The notes below the pieces were generated by a model, which did no database searches, was not told the DNA's origin, and was given only the letters and a program-made list of their open reading frames with translations. Positions 1 through 11,577 of a stretch of 64,000 nt of DNA are shown here, piece after piece. Source of the stretch: Hirudinaria manillensis (Eukaryota > Annelida > Clitellata > Hirudinida > Hirudinidae); contig CM067534.1 in NCBI GenBank assembly GCA_034509925.1, positions 6,978,501-7,042,500 of the forward strand, in the 5' to 3' direction. Numbering within the stretch: position 1 is the stretch's first letter; every line of letters starts with the position of its first letter. The position numbers were made by a program, and so were the translations under genes.

Positions 1-840
1 TACAAAAATCAGTTAATTAGTATAGTTTTTAACTAGTTTTTACCTAGTTTTTAACGCAATGAAGTTATATATTGATCTATTTTTGCATTTATTTGTATAA
101 AGAACTGTGATTCTCATATTTATATTAAATTTTTAATTGCCTCTTTTTAAGTCATTTAAATAAACAAAAAATAAGTGACTTAAGTCATAAATTTGTAACA
201 AACATCTAAGTGAACCAAGAGATACCCAAGAATACAGCCATCCCAGTTAACACACCCTGGCGGGGGGGGGTCCGCCCAGGACCCGTACTGGCATATTTGC
301 CAGCGTAGGTTAACGCTGAAGCTTGAATCAACTAGTTTGATGTTTTTTTAAAGGTATTAGTCATCTTTAATTGATTTATAACCTATTATTATTTTAAATT
401 CACTTTTTTGCTGTTGATTTGCTGGGAAATGTAATTAGCTGTCGAATTTGTAAATTGGTTCACTCTAGCTATTCTGTGACAAATGAATGACAGCTGAACT
501 GGTCGATGAGTCGTGAGTCTAAATTATAAAGAGTTTGCCTGCGCAATCTGTCACAATGGTTTTGTTTTGTTTTTTCAACTTTGACTTTTCACTGAGAACG
601 TTAGTAACAATTTTTTTAAAGAAATTGCATTGATTGTTCGAACTATATATCTGCTACTTTGCTTTTTAAAATCAAATATCAAATACTTTAACAATTGTTT
701 TGTCGTTTCAAATGATCCAAAACTTGTTTACTTAACTCCTTCACTTAAACCGATTATCTTGATCGAAATCGCTATATCACATTCATGCCACTATTTTGGG
801 TATCGATTACATACCATATCACCGTCAATCAGCCCCTTAA
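1..840. other. No gene recognised; AT-rich DNA
   Basis: I see no coding exon supported by splice sites and family similarity. There is a short C-then-G homopolymer block near 260-275 and otherwise AT-rich sequence. Short open frames here look like chance. Confidence 0.5.
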
Positions 841-1178
841 GTGATTTTTGGTGTGGAAGGCCAAAAGGCTCAACGTAAAATGTCTCCTCCTGGAATTCCA
901 AAGGGCACCATCGTTATTGGCCGTGCTATAGGTCCAAATGTCGCTGGAGTTGACGAGGAAGGCGCTCGACCAGTTTATGGGTTGCTGCGTGGTTTGCCGG
1001 GTGTCTGGAATCCTAACAGCCAACACAAACCTGGCAGAAATCTGGGAAAGGGGATTGACTTCTCCTGCCCTGTGGTGGTTATCTCCAGAACCTTGATTAA
1101 TATTAATACCTTCCAGACTAGACACAAGATCACACAAAGCGCCTCCGACGCTATGCATATGGCGCTATATAAATTAAC

Positions 1179-1209
<31 letters not shown>

Positions 1210-1210
1210 A
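841..1210 (+). mobile_element. Possible 3' end of a LINE-type element with (TTA)n tail
   Basis: An open frame of about 110 codons runs directly into a (TTA)n microsatellite at about 1178-1210. The last part of the frame reads like the C-terminal tail of many LINE reverse transcriptases (a segment of the form ININTFQTRHK followed by a short hydrophobic stretch), and the simple-repeat tail is how many LINE 3' ends look. I recognise no catalytic motif, so the assignment rests on the tail and a weak resemblance. It could be a chance frame over an unrelated repeat. Confidence 0.25.
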
Positions 1211-1535
1211 TTATGAATATGCAGAAAAGATTTTTACTACCCAACAAGGTACGCGTGAATTAACCAGAAACGTTTAAGCTCCTTATTTTGATTTTCTCCC
1301 TCTCTCTCCCTCCCTCTCCCTCTCTCTCTGTCTCGAAGTACTGCGAAATAATCGATTATACAGTGGTTAAATATGAAAACATACAATAAATACACAAGAA
1401 TACATTATAATTTTATAATATAATATTATTTAATATATTATAATTATAATTGTCATTCCGTCACTATCGGGTTTTGAGGTCAATTGAAACAGCCCTCGCG
1501 TGAGAAGCGACACATAATCTGCTGTGAAGCGTGTC

Positions 1536-1542
1536 TATAAAA
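1536..1542 (+). promoter_or_regulatory. Candidate TATA box
   Basis: The sequence TATAAAA lies about 700 bases upstream of the first supported exon of the receptor-like gene. It would fit a promoter for that gene with a non-coding first exon. No start site can be confirmed from sequence. Confidence 0.25.
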
Positions 1543-2249
1543 TGGTTGGCACGAAGTTGTAAAAACTGTAGACAGAGACTGTTGGCGTGGGTGTTGCTCG
1601 TCTGTTGTTCCTGTTGTTGCTTATCCCGAGAACTTATTCTATGTTCTTTATTTTACAAGAATTTAAAGCATTTAAAAAGGATCATTTAAAGCGGATTTAT
1701 TAATTCTCAGTTAATCTACTTCGGTTAGTCACTTAATTTACCGCCGTTTTTTTTTCCAAGGAAATAGGTTGCCTATTACGTTGTATTATTATGTATATTT
1801 ATGTATTATGTATATTGTGTATTATTATTATTATGTATATATTATAAGTTAAGTTACGACGACATAAATTTATGCTTATTATAAGTAAGCTGTATAGAAA
1901 TTAATGTCTGACCATGTAAAAACTAAAGAGATTAGATCTCTGATAGAGATTAGAGCAATCTATTTTTCATCTTATATAGCATTTAAAAAAATACCGCTTG
2001 GTATTACGTATTATACAATGAAGCTGTTCGAATGGCATCAATCAATGTCAGCCAATTTGGTCGTTGTGGCTGTGAATTTTTAATGTTAGTAGAGATTTGA
2101 CCATATATTTATTTAATACAGATTATCTACCTATTCGCCTGATATATCTGATATCTGATATTTGATCACAATCAAAGAGAGGCTTTTTTCAAGTTGTCCA
2201 CAAAAGTTACAAAACTTACTAGAAACCTAACCCTTTGCTGTTTCGTCAG

Positions 2250-4194
2250 TTCCGGAACATGGACTTCAGCTGTCCACAAGGCAATTGGTCATGCAACTAT
2301 GACAAAGGTCATAAAGAAGTAATTAGAAATGGAAACCTGGTGAGCAGAACAATCAGGTATCAACAGATTGAACGTAAATTTACAATCTGAAACTTATTAC
2401 GAGTATTTCAACGCTTTCATCACAGTAGCGATTTTGTATGCCAAAACGGAACTCTATTCCAAAAGACATGTTTGCGTCGGACATATTGTCACAATGGAAA
2501 TGGAGTTGGATACAACTTGACTTGTTAGTATTGATTAAATATTACGTGATTTAGTTAGGTTTTAATTAAATTATTGACAAAATCTTAAATTAATGACAAA
2601 AATCTGCTTCCAATGCTAATCTAAGCGCGCTTAAAGTTCAGCTTTGTAAAGAATTGAATGCGAAGGGAATTCGTGAAACGCTTTTCTGAGCTAACTGATC
2701 ATCATCAGGGGTCACCCACGGAAAGTGGCGCTACATAATTTTTCGGGCGCTAATACCATCTCATTCCAGCCCATGATCTCATTATGAACTGTTTTCTCAG
2801 TTTGTTTCTCACGTAAGCGTTGGTTAACTTCCATCATCTTTCTATTTTCAGGCATTAACGACATTCTAACAAGTATGATTAATGAAAATCAGAGTAAGTT
2901 CTTTTTGTCGTGGAAACGAATTGATTTACAAAATGATTTAATATTATCTGAGATATGCTGTCGTACAAATGGTCGTACAGGTGTAGGATGAGGTTACCAG
3001 CACCTGTTAGCTCAGGCAGCGTTGCTATTTGCGAACGGTAAGGGGAGACAGCTGAAAGTGGCGCTTTGTAATTTGTTGAGCACTAATGCCGCATTCAAGA
3101 GGTCTCGTGGGTAACTTCCCACTCCGTCTTTTTTGGATGACTCGCAACATCTTTCTATTTCAGGCATTAACAACATTTCAACAACAAGCATGATTCATGA
3201 AGATCGGAGTAAGTCCTTTCATTCAATGGTTCACAAAATGATTTTATATTATTCTAAGAAACGATTATGAAATGATTTTATATTATTCTGACAACTGGTC
3301 GCACAAATTTATGACGAAGTTACCAGCAGCGTCCACATTAATAACGCAAGCGTTGCGATTGTAAAATTGGGATTGTACAAATATCCGAACCCTGCATATC
3401 GTAAACAAAATATTCTGACTCAGTTGGTTATTCATCTTCGGTCTTTGAGTATCCATCTAACGATCAGAGAGGTTAGGGTCTAGAGTTTAGACCACGATAT
3501 GAATTAATTTAGAGTTCGGTCCACCGTATTGGTCCTCAATAAGATGTCCTCAAGATGTCGTTGTATGTTAATTGGTAATTTATTGCCAGGGCACTGAAAG
3601 TAACCTTTCTACCTTCTGCGTAACTTCTTTGCAGGGATTTAAGCAGAATTCCCGATAGTTCGTTTAAGCTAAATTGAAAGTCCCATTCCTAAAATTTTAG
3701 TGAAGTCATCAGAGGAATAGCAGTCTGTGTACCTTTCTCTAGGGCTACATGCTCAAATATACAATTGAAGAAGAATTAAGAATTGATTTTTTTTTATGTA
3801 TAAATGATGGCATAGATTTTTATAAATATAAATTTATAAATGTAATTATATGCTTGATTTAGATTGGATTGTTCCACTGCTTTCATGCATTATTAGTGCA
3901 GTCATCATCATCATCATCATCATCATCATCGCATGGAAATGCTACAAGAGGCATAACAGAAACCCCAGTCGACCCATATTGCCAGAGAATCAAAATGGGT
4001 TACATCAGCCAATGATTAACAATGCGAACAAAATAAAAACAGACAACCAATCAGAGCCTAGTGAGCAGATATTAAACAAAATCCAAGATGGCTTCTCATC
4101 ATTTTTCGATTTCTTGCAGATGAAGAAGAGTTGTTGCCCACCAGATTGGCTCAAGTACAGAATGGCAATCAGTACTTCTTTTAGTTTTTACTAA
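2250..4194 (+). CDS. Putative single-pass membrane receptor with duplicated stalk mini-exons (5' end incomplete)
   Basis: I do not recognise the family. Five exons join in phase: 2250-2356, 2426-2523, 2852-2893, 3164-3208 and 3863-4194 (624 bases, 207 residues). The first two encode a Cys-containing extracellular segment (CPQGNWSC, CQNGTLFQKTC). The next two are 42- and 45-base phase 1-1 mini-exons encoding related 14-15 residue stalk units (INDILTSMINENQ and INNISTTSMIHEDR). The last encodes a strongly hydrophobic membrane segment with an isoleucine run, a basic stop-transfer sequence (WKCYKRHNR) and a tail of about 75 residues. Five N-glycosylation sequons precede the membrane segment and support an extracellular N-terminus. 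No signal-peptide exon is certain; an ATG at 2019 ending at a GTGAAT donor is one possibility. The mini-exons and about 320 bases around each are tandem duplicates. Confidence 0.5.
2700..3370 (+). repeat. Tandem duplication of about 325 bases carrying a mini-exon
   Basis: Two diverged units, about 2700-3040 and 3040-3370, align in order. Each has a GAAAGTGGCGCT segment, then a pyrimidine tract and the CAG acceptor of a mini-exon starting GCATTAAC, a GTAAGT donor, and a GAGGTTACCAGCA or GAAGTTACCAGCA segment. The duplication explains the repeated stalk exons of the receptor-like gene. Confidence 0.65.
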
Positions 4195-5223
4195 TATTTA
4201 CCAATACGTTTTACTGATATTTAATATTGTTAAAATTATGCCTGGCATGCGATCGACATGTTTCGTCGAGATGGCCTTTTCCCAACGAACCAATAGACAC
4301 TTGCCTTCCATTAATACATCTCTCTCCATTGGCTGAATCACTATTTCTGCTGCTGTTGATGCTGTTGTTGCTGATGATGATACCGCCTTTTCCGCACGTT
4401 TGGCGGATGTCGATGATGACGATAACGGACACGTGCACAACGAGTCGCTCCTTGTTAAAAAAAAACTGTCTCAAAATTTTCAATAAAATGACTTAACTGA
4501 AACAAGAAAACAGTTCGTAATTTAAAATTAAAAAATAAAATCGTGAAATCGCTGGGCAGGCAATGCCTGGGGGAATCGCAGGGTTAAGGTTAAGATAAGG
4601 TTAAGTTTCTCGTCTTTTACGTGATGAGGATTGAGAGGAAGTAAATGACTTTCTTGTGGATTACGCTCAGAACTTCTGACTGATTGTTTCAACCGCAAAC
4701 AAATACAAAAACTCAATATTTCTTGACAACACACTTTCAATCAATTCAGATATCAACTGCTCTTATTCGAGCTCATAACTTGTCAACAAACCCGCCAGCT
4801 TAATGCAACAATCACCGCATGAATGCGCAAATACATGAAACACATCGAGCTTCGTATCAGTAATTGCCAACATTGGATAGAATATCAGAGTCCAGGGTCT
4901 AAATGAGGCACCACTCTTAAAAACAGGTGTTAAATTAAAGTGCGTTAACAATAAGCCAATATTTGCATAGCAATCGATTTCTTTTAAACAAATACCTACA
5001 GGTATACATAAACATTGAGTCGGACATTCTTTTGTTGCCTGTCAAATTGCCTCATTCAGGCAACAACGCCTTCTTTGGGATAACTTTTCAGTTTTATTGA
5101 AGGGACAAACGCCTATTCAAGTAACCAAAGCATCCAACTTTGCTTCGGTTATTCGGTGAAATAAATATTTTCATGTAGGTGATTCTAAAATTAAAATAAA
5201 TAGTTAATAATAATAATAATAAC

Positions 5224-5271
<48 letters not shown>

Positions 5272-6660
5272 CATCATCATCATCACCATCATCACCGTCG
5301 TCATCATCATCACCATTTTATTAATTAATTATTTATTAAGTGTTCCAACTTTTGACTGCTTCCTTATGATCTTTGACGTCAAGAAATCTAAACATAGACC
5401 TTTCATGTCTCGTTCATGTCACAGCAGACAATAATGATGACACACCGTCCATGACTCAATACTCTACTTTCGATGATTTTTTTTGTCAGGAATTTTCACA
5501 AAAATATTCAAATTATCTTCTACGACGTGGAAAATGAAATAGGACTCGGTTTTGACAAGTAAAGGAAAATGGTAAAATAAAATAGTCAGAAAATGAATGC
5601 CATTTCAGCTTTTTAAGGGACAACAATCATCGAGTAATGGATTACACAATTATGAGATAGCGGATGCCAAATGGCATCCTTGGTCAGGGGCCAAGCTCTG
5701 GCTAGTGGGTTGGCAATTGATGCCACGGATGACAATCACTTTTCTCTCGCCTCCCCCCCCCCCTACCTGGTTCTGAGAACTTCTAGAAACATCGCTTGGA
5801 AAGCTCCGTCTGTTGCATGCTTCGCGTGGCCTCTAAAAATTATCCTAAATCTCGATGAAAGAAGCAAAGGAATAATATAATTTCAACTCAAAAAAAACTT
5901 GTTTATATTTTTTTACTGCGCACTTCTGCGGTCACGTAGTGTCACGAAGTCCTTGATTGTGAAGGTTGAAAGATATTGTCATAAAAAAGAAAAATTATGA
6001 CCCCTTGAGTCATAAAAACGACGTAATATCTATTTTAAGTCACACGACAACATATTTATTTATTTAGTATCCTTAAGAATTTGTTAGTTGACGTCTGATC
6101 TATTATTAGATTGCCTCTTTAGAATCTACGTTAACCAATGACATTCACGAAATATTGAATTTAATAAAAAAAGATAAGTCAATACGTGCTATTAATAGTA
6201 ACCATGTTGTATGAAGATGTCAGTGTGTTTTTTTTTAAATGATAACCTAATGTACATGAATTACACATTTCTTCACACGCAAGAGGAGGTCCTATCTGGT
6301 TGCAGGTGTCGGATCAACAACAACAAAAATTGAGTTTGATGTACACCCATCTTCTCTATAGATCATTAGCATATCATTTCTCTGAAGTCGAATAGATTTA
6401 TCAGTAAATTGTTTGGGGTAGTGTCTATCGGATTATCCCTTAAGTAACTGATACATAATGTGGTTGCATATTGTTGCAGGCACATAAAGTACACCATCAG
6501 CTTTATAAATATGATTTGTATCCCCAAAAACCCTAGATATTTTCAAATCCTGACTTTCAACTGATGAAAATACAAGAGGCTCCAAGAATGTTATCAAACC
6601 AAGGCTTCACTTTGAAAGAGAACGAGAAAACAATGCCCATGGAAATCAGCTTAACAACAG
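4195..6660. other. Intergenic, repeat-rich; no gene recognised
   Basis: The stretch holds a long (TAA)n tract passing into (CAT)n at 5204-5315 and short open frames on both strands without recognisable domains or consistent splice sites. The acidic frame near 4350-4480 has no acceptor linking it to the receptor gene. Confidence 0.5.
5204..5315. repeat. (TAA)n-(CAT)n microsatellite
   Basis: An almost perfect run of TAA units is followed by imperfect CAT/CAC units. This trinucleotide class is the same one into which the retrotransposon at 18.4-19.3 kb is inserted. Confidence 0.9.
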
Positions 6661-6769
6661 CCGTGTAACTCCTGACGGAACATTGTGGAGTTCCCAGCGG
6701 TTCTGAAAGCAACTTACACGTCATATTCGACACCCGTCATGTTCCACCTTTATATTTACATCGATTAGT

Positions 6770-6905
6770 AGGTCCATAGTCTCCTCAGATTATGGCTGAG
6801 GACTTTCTTGGGTGAGGTTGTTGTTGAAGGAACATTTTTCTAAATTTAAGGCCCTCTCCAAACAGGGCTTGGGTTCGAGAAAGAGCTGTTTTTTAACTTT
6901 CTAAA
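6770..6905 (+). promoter_or_regulatory. Conserved upstream element with hairpin, B-box-like motif and T-run (unit 1)
   Basis: A short hairpin (CCTCAG-7-CTGAGG) is followed by TGGCTGAGG, a second stem (CCCT-8-AGGG), the B-box-like GGGTTCGAG and then TTTTTT. Copies occur in the 5' flanks of units 2, 3 and 4. The order resembles an internal Pol III promoter with terminator, but spacing and A-box match are poor. Conservation is explained by recent duplication, so function is not shown. Confidence 0.2.
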
Positions 6906-7484
6906 CATATTTTATATAGAAATTTTTGTTTTATTTCGTTAAAATTTGGACAAGTTAGTTTTAATATTGGTTGAAAATAAGACCACGCAACCCAAGGTTC
7001 ATACAGATTCACATGCCAGAATCATGGTTGTTATCAAGGCATAGTAACGAGTCTGCATGACAACAGAATGAAATTAAATTCCTCACCATAAACAACAAAA
7101 ATGGCAACCAGTAAGAATTCTTAGAAAATATTTTTACAGTTTCGTTTTTAAAAATAAACTCGGGAAATAAAACTAGCCGCACCGCATCGAAACAGCGAAA
7201 CAAAGTAATCGTATTTTTAACAACAATGATGTTAATTCAAAATGTTATTTTTTCTTCTTCTTCTTCTTATTATTATTATTTAATGAATAATTCCTAAAAT
7301 TATTTTTATAATCAGTTATAAAATTTAATTTAATAAATTTTAATTAAAAATTAAATAAAATTACATTTTGGTATTAATAATATTTAAACAATATTCACAA
7401 TCTTTTTTCATTATAATTTCGTGCGAGCTCTTGCAAAACTTTATTTTATAATTATAAATTTTTATACCAAATATATTTTTAAAA

Positions 7485-9965
7485 ATGACTGATCAAACCG
7501 ACGATAAAAAACGAGACTCGTCGTTGTCTCCGACCAGAAGTCCATCGAAATCATTCTTCGACGAAAAGAGACGAAGGTCGAGATCTCCTCAAAGCAAAAA
7601 CGACAACAAGACAGACACTTGCAGAAGTTCAAAGAGAGGTAGAGAAACGAGCAGAGAACGATCGCCTAAGAGGCGCAGATCTCGGACACCGGAATACAGG
7701 AGACATCACGATGGTGACAGAAGAAACAGAAGGGATGACAGTCGAGAACGAGGCGCTCGCAGACGTTCTAGATCGCCCGATGACAAAAGGTCCAAGGATT
7801 CGAATGCACCCCGAAGAAGGGATAGCAACGAGAGATCGCCGAGAAGGAAGTCTCCAGATACTGCACAAGACGTTGAAATGAAAGAGGAGAACGAACAACC
7901 ATTACAAGTGGTTCCTCAGAAAAGAGTCCCGTTGTCTCTTGAAGAGATTTTGGCTCAAAAGAAAGCCAAAGAGGAGGCTGAAAGCAAACCGAAGTTTCGG
8001 ACGAAAGAAGAAAGAGTAGCTGAAGCTCTTAAGGCGAGACAGGAGGAAGCCGATAAAAGGCGTAAGAAAATGGAAGAAGACAAGAATAAGCATGCCGACT
8101 TTTTAAAGATGTCCAGGGAATTAGCCAAAATGGACATCTACGAGAGAGATAGGAGAGGAAGATTGGAAAAAGAGAGAGGTTCACTTAAAGGGGAGGATGA
8201 CAAGGAAAAGCTCGTGGAGCTGAAGGAAAGAGAAAAAGAACTCGAAGTCATCAGGGAAAGATATCTTGGGAAAGTAGAACAAAAGAAGCCACCGAGAAGT
8301 AGAAGCGACCGAAAATTCTTGTTCGATTGGAAAACTTGCGAGGACACGAGCGTGGAATACAATCCCCTTTACAAGCACAAACACGTCATTCAATTCTTCG
8401 GAAGAGGTCACTTCGCCGGCATCGACATCAAACAGCAAGAGAAGGAACGGTCGAAATTCTACACCAAATTGAAGGAAGAAAGAACGACAGCAGATCAGAA
8501 AGAAAAGGAAGATATTAGATTGAAGGGAGTGGCAATCAAGGAAGCCAAGCAAAAGTGGGACGACAGGCATTGGACGGAAAAGGAACTCCATGAAATGACG
8601 GAGAGAGACTGGAGAATCTTCAAAGAGGATTACAACATTCAAACCAAGGGTGGAAAAGTTCCGAACGCTCTGAGAAACTGGGAAGAAGCTGCACTATCTG
8701 AAGAATTGACTGGAATCATCAAGGAAATCGGATACAAAGAGCCGACTCCGATTCAGAGACAGGCCATTCCCATCGGTCTTCAAAACCGCGACATCATTGG
8801 CGTGGCCGAAACCGGTAGCGGTAAAACAGCAGCCTTCCTCATACCTCTCCTTTCCTGGATTCAAACTTTGCCAAAGATCGTGAGATACGAAGACGTTGAC
8901 AACGGTCCTTACGCCATCATTTTGGCACCGACCAGAGAGTTGGCTCAGCAGATCGAAGAAGAGACTGTCAAGTTTGGAAAACCTCTCGGAGTCAGAACCG
9001 TGGCCATAATCGGAGGTTTGTCGAGAGAAGAGCAGGGTTTCAAGTTGAGACAGGGATGCGAAATCGTCATCGCGACGCCCGGTCGTCTTCTCGACGTCTT
9101 GGACAACAAGTACCTCGTCCTTCACAGGTGCACGTACGTCATTCTCGACGAAGCCGACAAGATGATTAACATGGGTTTCGAAGCGGACGTTCAAAACATA
9201 CTCAAGTATCTGCCGGTCTCCAATCAAAAGCCCGACACGGACGAAGCAGAGGATGAAGCACTGCTGAAGGCCAATTTTTGCACCAAGGATAAATACAGAC
9301 AGACCGTCATGTTTACGGCAACCATGCCTCCAGCCCTGGAAAGACTGGCAAGGAATTACCTCAGGAGACCGGCCACTGTTTACATCGGATCCGTAGGTAA
9401 GCCCATTGACAGAGTAGACCAGATCGTCTACATGATCTCAGAGAACGAAAAGAAGAAAAAGCTGATGAGCATACTGAACGACCATACCGATCCTCCTATC
9501 ATCATCTTCGTCAACCAAAAGAAGGGAGCAGACGTGCTGGCTAAATCATTGGAAAAGATGGGTTTCAAAGCCACAACCCTTCACGGAGGCAAAGGTCAAG
9601 AGCAGAGAGAATTTGCTCTGGCGAGCCTTAAAAATGGCGACAAAGACATTCTCGTGGCTACAGACGTTGCAGGACGTGGTATCGACATCAAAGACGTTTC
9701 TCTCGTCATCAACTACGACATGGCCAAGAACATTGAAGATTACACCCATCGTATCGGAAGAACTGGTCGTGCAGGAAAACATGGAACAGCCATTTCACTC
9801 GTCACCAAGGATGACAGCGCCATCTTTTACGATCTCAAGCAGGTACTCATGGAAAGCTCAAAGTCTGTTTGTCCTCCAGAGCTGGCCAATCACCCTGACG
9901 CCCAGCACAAACCAGGAACTGTCGTCCAAAAGAAGCGCAAAGACGAAGTCCTCTTTAACGTGTAA
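7485..9965 (+). CDS. DDX23: DDX23/Prp28 U5 snRNP RNA helicase, array copy 1
   Basis: The gene encodes the DEAD-box helicase that drives U1/U6 exchange at the 5' splice site as part of the U5/tri-snRNP in the nucleus. It is 826 residues, against about 820 for the human protein. Residues 1-135 form an Arg/Ser- and Arg/Asp-rich domain. The Prp28-specific linker follows, with [17 protein letters not shown] and the FGRG/GID block near 310. The two RecA-like lobes carry the Q motif EPTPIQRQ at 419, motif [10 protein letters not shown] at 441, DEAD at 555, TAT at 611 and [10 protein letters not shown] from 755. It ends with the family tail ([17 protein letters not shown]). The frame is uninterrupted by introns, unlike most neighbouring genes. 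It differs from copy 2 at only three residues (K/Q, I/S and V/A), so it is a very recent duplicate. AATAAA lies at 10063. Confidence 0.95.
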   Translation: MTDQTDDKKRDSSLSPTRSPSKSFFDEKRRRSRSPQSKNDNKTDTCRSSKRGRETSRERSPKRRRSRTPEYRRHHDGDRRNRRDDSRERGARRRSRSPDDKRSKDSNAPRRRDSNERSPRRKSPDTAQDVEMKEENEQPLQVVPQKRVPLSLEEILAQKKAKEEAESKPKFRTKEERVAEALKARQEEADKRRKKMEEDKNKHADFLKMSRELAKMDIYERDRRGRLEKERGSLKGEDDKEKLVELKEREKELEVIRERYLGKVEQKKPPRSRSDRKFLFDWKTCEDTSVEYNPLYKHKHVIQFFGRGHFAGIDIKQQEKERSKFYTKLKEERTTADQKEKEDIRLKGVAIKEAKQKWDDRHWTEKELHEMTERDWRIFKEDYNIQTKGGKVPNALRNWEEAALSEELTGIIKEIGYKEPTPIQRQAIPIGLQNRDIIGVAETGSGKTAAFLIPLLSWIQTLPKIVRYEDVDNGPYAIILAPTRELAQQIEEETVKFGKPLGVRTVAIIGGLSREEQGFKLRQGCEIVIATPGRLLDVLDNKYLVLHRCTYVILDEADKMINMGFEADVQNILKYLPVSNQKPDTDEAEDEALLKANFCTKDKYRQTVMFTATMPPALERLARNYLRRPATVYIGSVGKPIDRVDQIVYMISENEKKKKLMSILNDHTDPPIIIFVNQKKGADVLAKSLEKMGFKATTLHGGKGQEQREFALASLKNGDKDILVATDVAGRGIDIKDVSLVINYDMAKNIEDYTHRIGRTGRAGKHGTAISLVTKDDSAIFYDLKQVLMESSKSVCPPELANHPDAQHKPGTVVQKKRKDEVLFNV

Positions 9966-10116
9966 AGTCACAAAATTCCATACACAAAGGCATAAAATAA
10001 TGTTTATTGCCAGTGTCTTAGATACTGACTTATTTTTGAAGTTTTGTTCGTCGATTTATTAAAATAAATAGATTTTAAAATTTATGAACCGTAAAGGTTG
10101 GAAAAGCAGTAAATTC

Positions 10117-10184
<68 letters not shown>

Positions 10185-11577
10185 TGTTTTAATCTTATAC
10201 TAATTATCACATAAGTAATTATAGTACCAGGTACCAACGTAGTGGAGTCATCCATTAAACCCCATAAAAATCAGATTTTGGCTTGAACTCTCTCATGAGG
10301 AAATCCATGTTTTAGTAAGCTTTCCTTCCCAAAGTAGGCCCGCAATAATCCACTTTGGCCTCTTCCTCCTAGCGGATGTCTTTTACGGACGACCCCCAAA
10401 TAATGTGCGGGTTCAAAAGAAAAGAATTATTGACCGAGCACAAAAAGCCCTCTTTGCTACGAACATCAGATATAATCTAAGAGTGATGCGTCTCAAACGA
10501 AAATAAATCTTTTAAATGATTTTAAAATATAAAATTAATAATTAAATTGAATTACGTTCAATTCCATTTTATCACTGGCAATGAATCAGTATAAATTATA
10601 GGTAAGTTAATTACTTTATCGGTTTTTACCTAGTAAGTGATCAACTATCATTAGTAAAGCAGTACCTTTATGTAAAGCATGAGTCTCGTAGAGTGCGTTT
10701 TTTACTTTTCCCGGCATTGTTGTCTTGAGAAACTTATCCAAGTTTGCGGGACGAGCTGGTGGCGGAACATTGTAGAATTCCCAGCGGTTCTGAGAGCCAC
10801 TTACACGTCATATTCGACACCCGTCATGTTCCACCTTTATATTTACATCGATTAGTAGGTCCATAGTCTCCTCAGATTATGGCTGAGGACTTTCTTGGGT
10901 GAGGTTGTTGTTGAAGGAACATTTTTCTAAATTTAAGGCCCTCTCCAAACAGGGCTTGGGTTCGAGAAAGAGCTGTTTTTTAACTTTCTAAACATATTTT
11001 ATATAGAAATTTTTGTTTTATTTCGTTAAAATTTGGACAAGTTAGTTTTAATATTGGTTGAAAATAAGACCACGCAACCCAAGGTTCATACAGATTCACA
11101 TGCCAGAATCATGGTTGTTATCAAGGCATAGTAACGAGGCTGCATGACAACAGAATGAAATTAAATTCCTCGCCATAAACAACAAAAATGGCAACCAGTA
11201 AGAATTCTTAGAAAATATTTTTACAGTTTCGTTTTTAAAAATAAACTCGGGAAATAAAACTAGCCGCACCGCATCGAAACAGCGAAACAAAGTAATCGTA
11301 TTTTTAACAACAATGATGTTAATTCAAAATGTTATTTTTTCTTCTTCTTCTTCTTCTTCTTATTATTATTATTTAATGAATAATTCCTAAAATTATTTTA
11401 ATAATCAGTTATAAAATTTAATTTAATAAATTTTAATTAAAAATTAAATAAAATTACATTTTGGTATTAATAATATTTAAACAATATTCACAATCTTTTT
11501 TCATTATAATTTCGTGCGAGCTCTTGCAAAACTTTATTTTATAATTATAAATTTTTATACCAAATATATTTTTAAAA
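9966..11577. other. Spacer between DDX23 copies 1 and 2
   Basis: It contains the 3' UTR with AATAAA at 10063, a (TAA)n tract at 10117-10183 (the empty site equivalent to the retrotransposon insertion behind copy 3) and the repeated 5' flank of copy 2. A 64-codon minus-strand frame at 11096-11290 recurs in four units but has no sign of being coding beyond duplication. Confidence 0.7.
10117..10183. repeat. (TAA)n microsatellite, empty site
   Basis: A pure TAA/ATA run is flanked on the left by GCAGTAAATTC and on the right by CTGTTTTAATCTTATAC. The same flanks bracket the retrotransposon behind copy 3. Confidence 0.9.

Noticed and set aside
4198-4496. Acidic plus-strand and matching minus-strand frames after the receptor-like gene
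   Set aside because: An in-frame stop with no acceptor in between blocks joining to the receptor, and the Leu/Asp runs come from a GCTGTTGAT-type repeat.
7009-7203. 64-codon minus-strand frame repeated upstream of DDX23 copies (also at 11096, 15235 and 20259)
   Set aside because: Its recurrence is fully explained by duplication of the flank. It has no domain, splice or codon evidence of coding.
8694-9227. Long minus-strand frames inside every DDX23 copy (177, 153, 89 and 78 codons)
   Set aside because: They are shadow frames antisense to a strongly conserved helicase and recur only because the helicase is duplicated.
9613-10062. 149-codon plus-strand frame overlapping the DDX23 C-terminus (and its copies)
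   Set aside because: It is an alternative frame of conserved helicase sequence, Ser/Thr-rich as expected from the frame shift, with no independent features.
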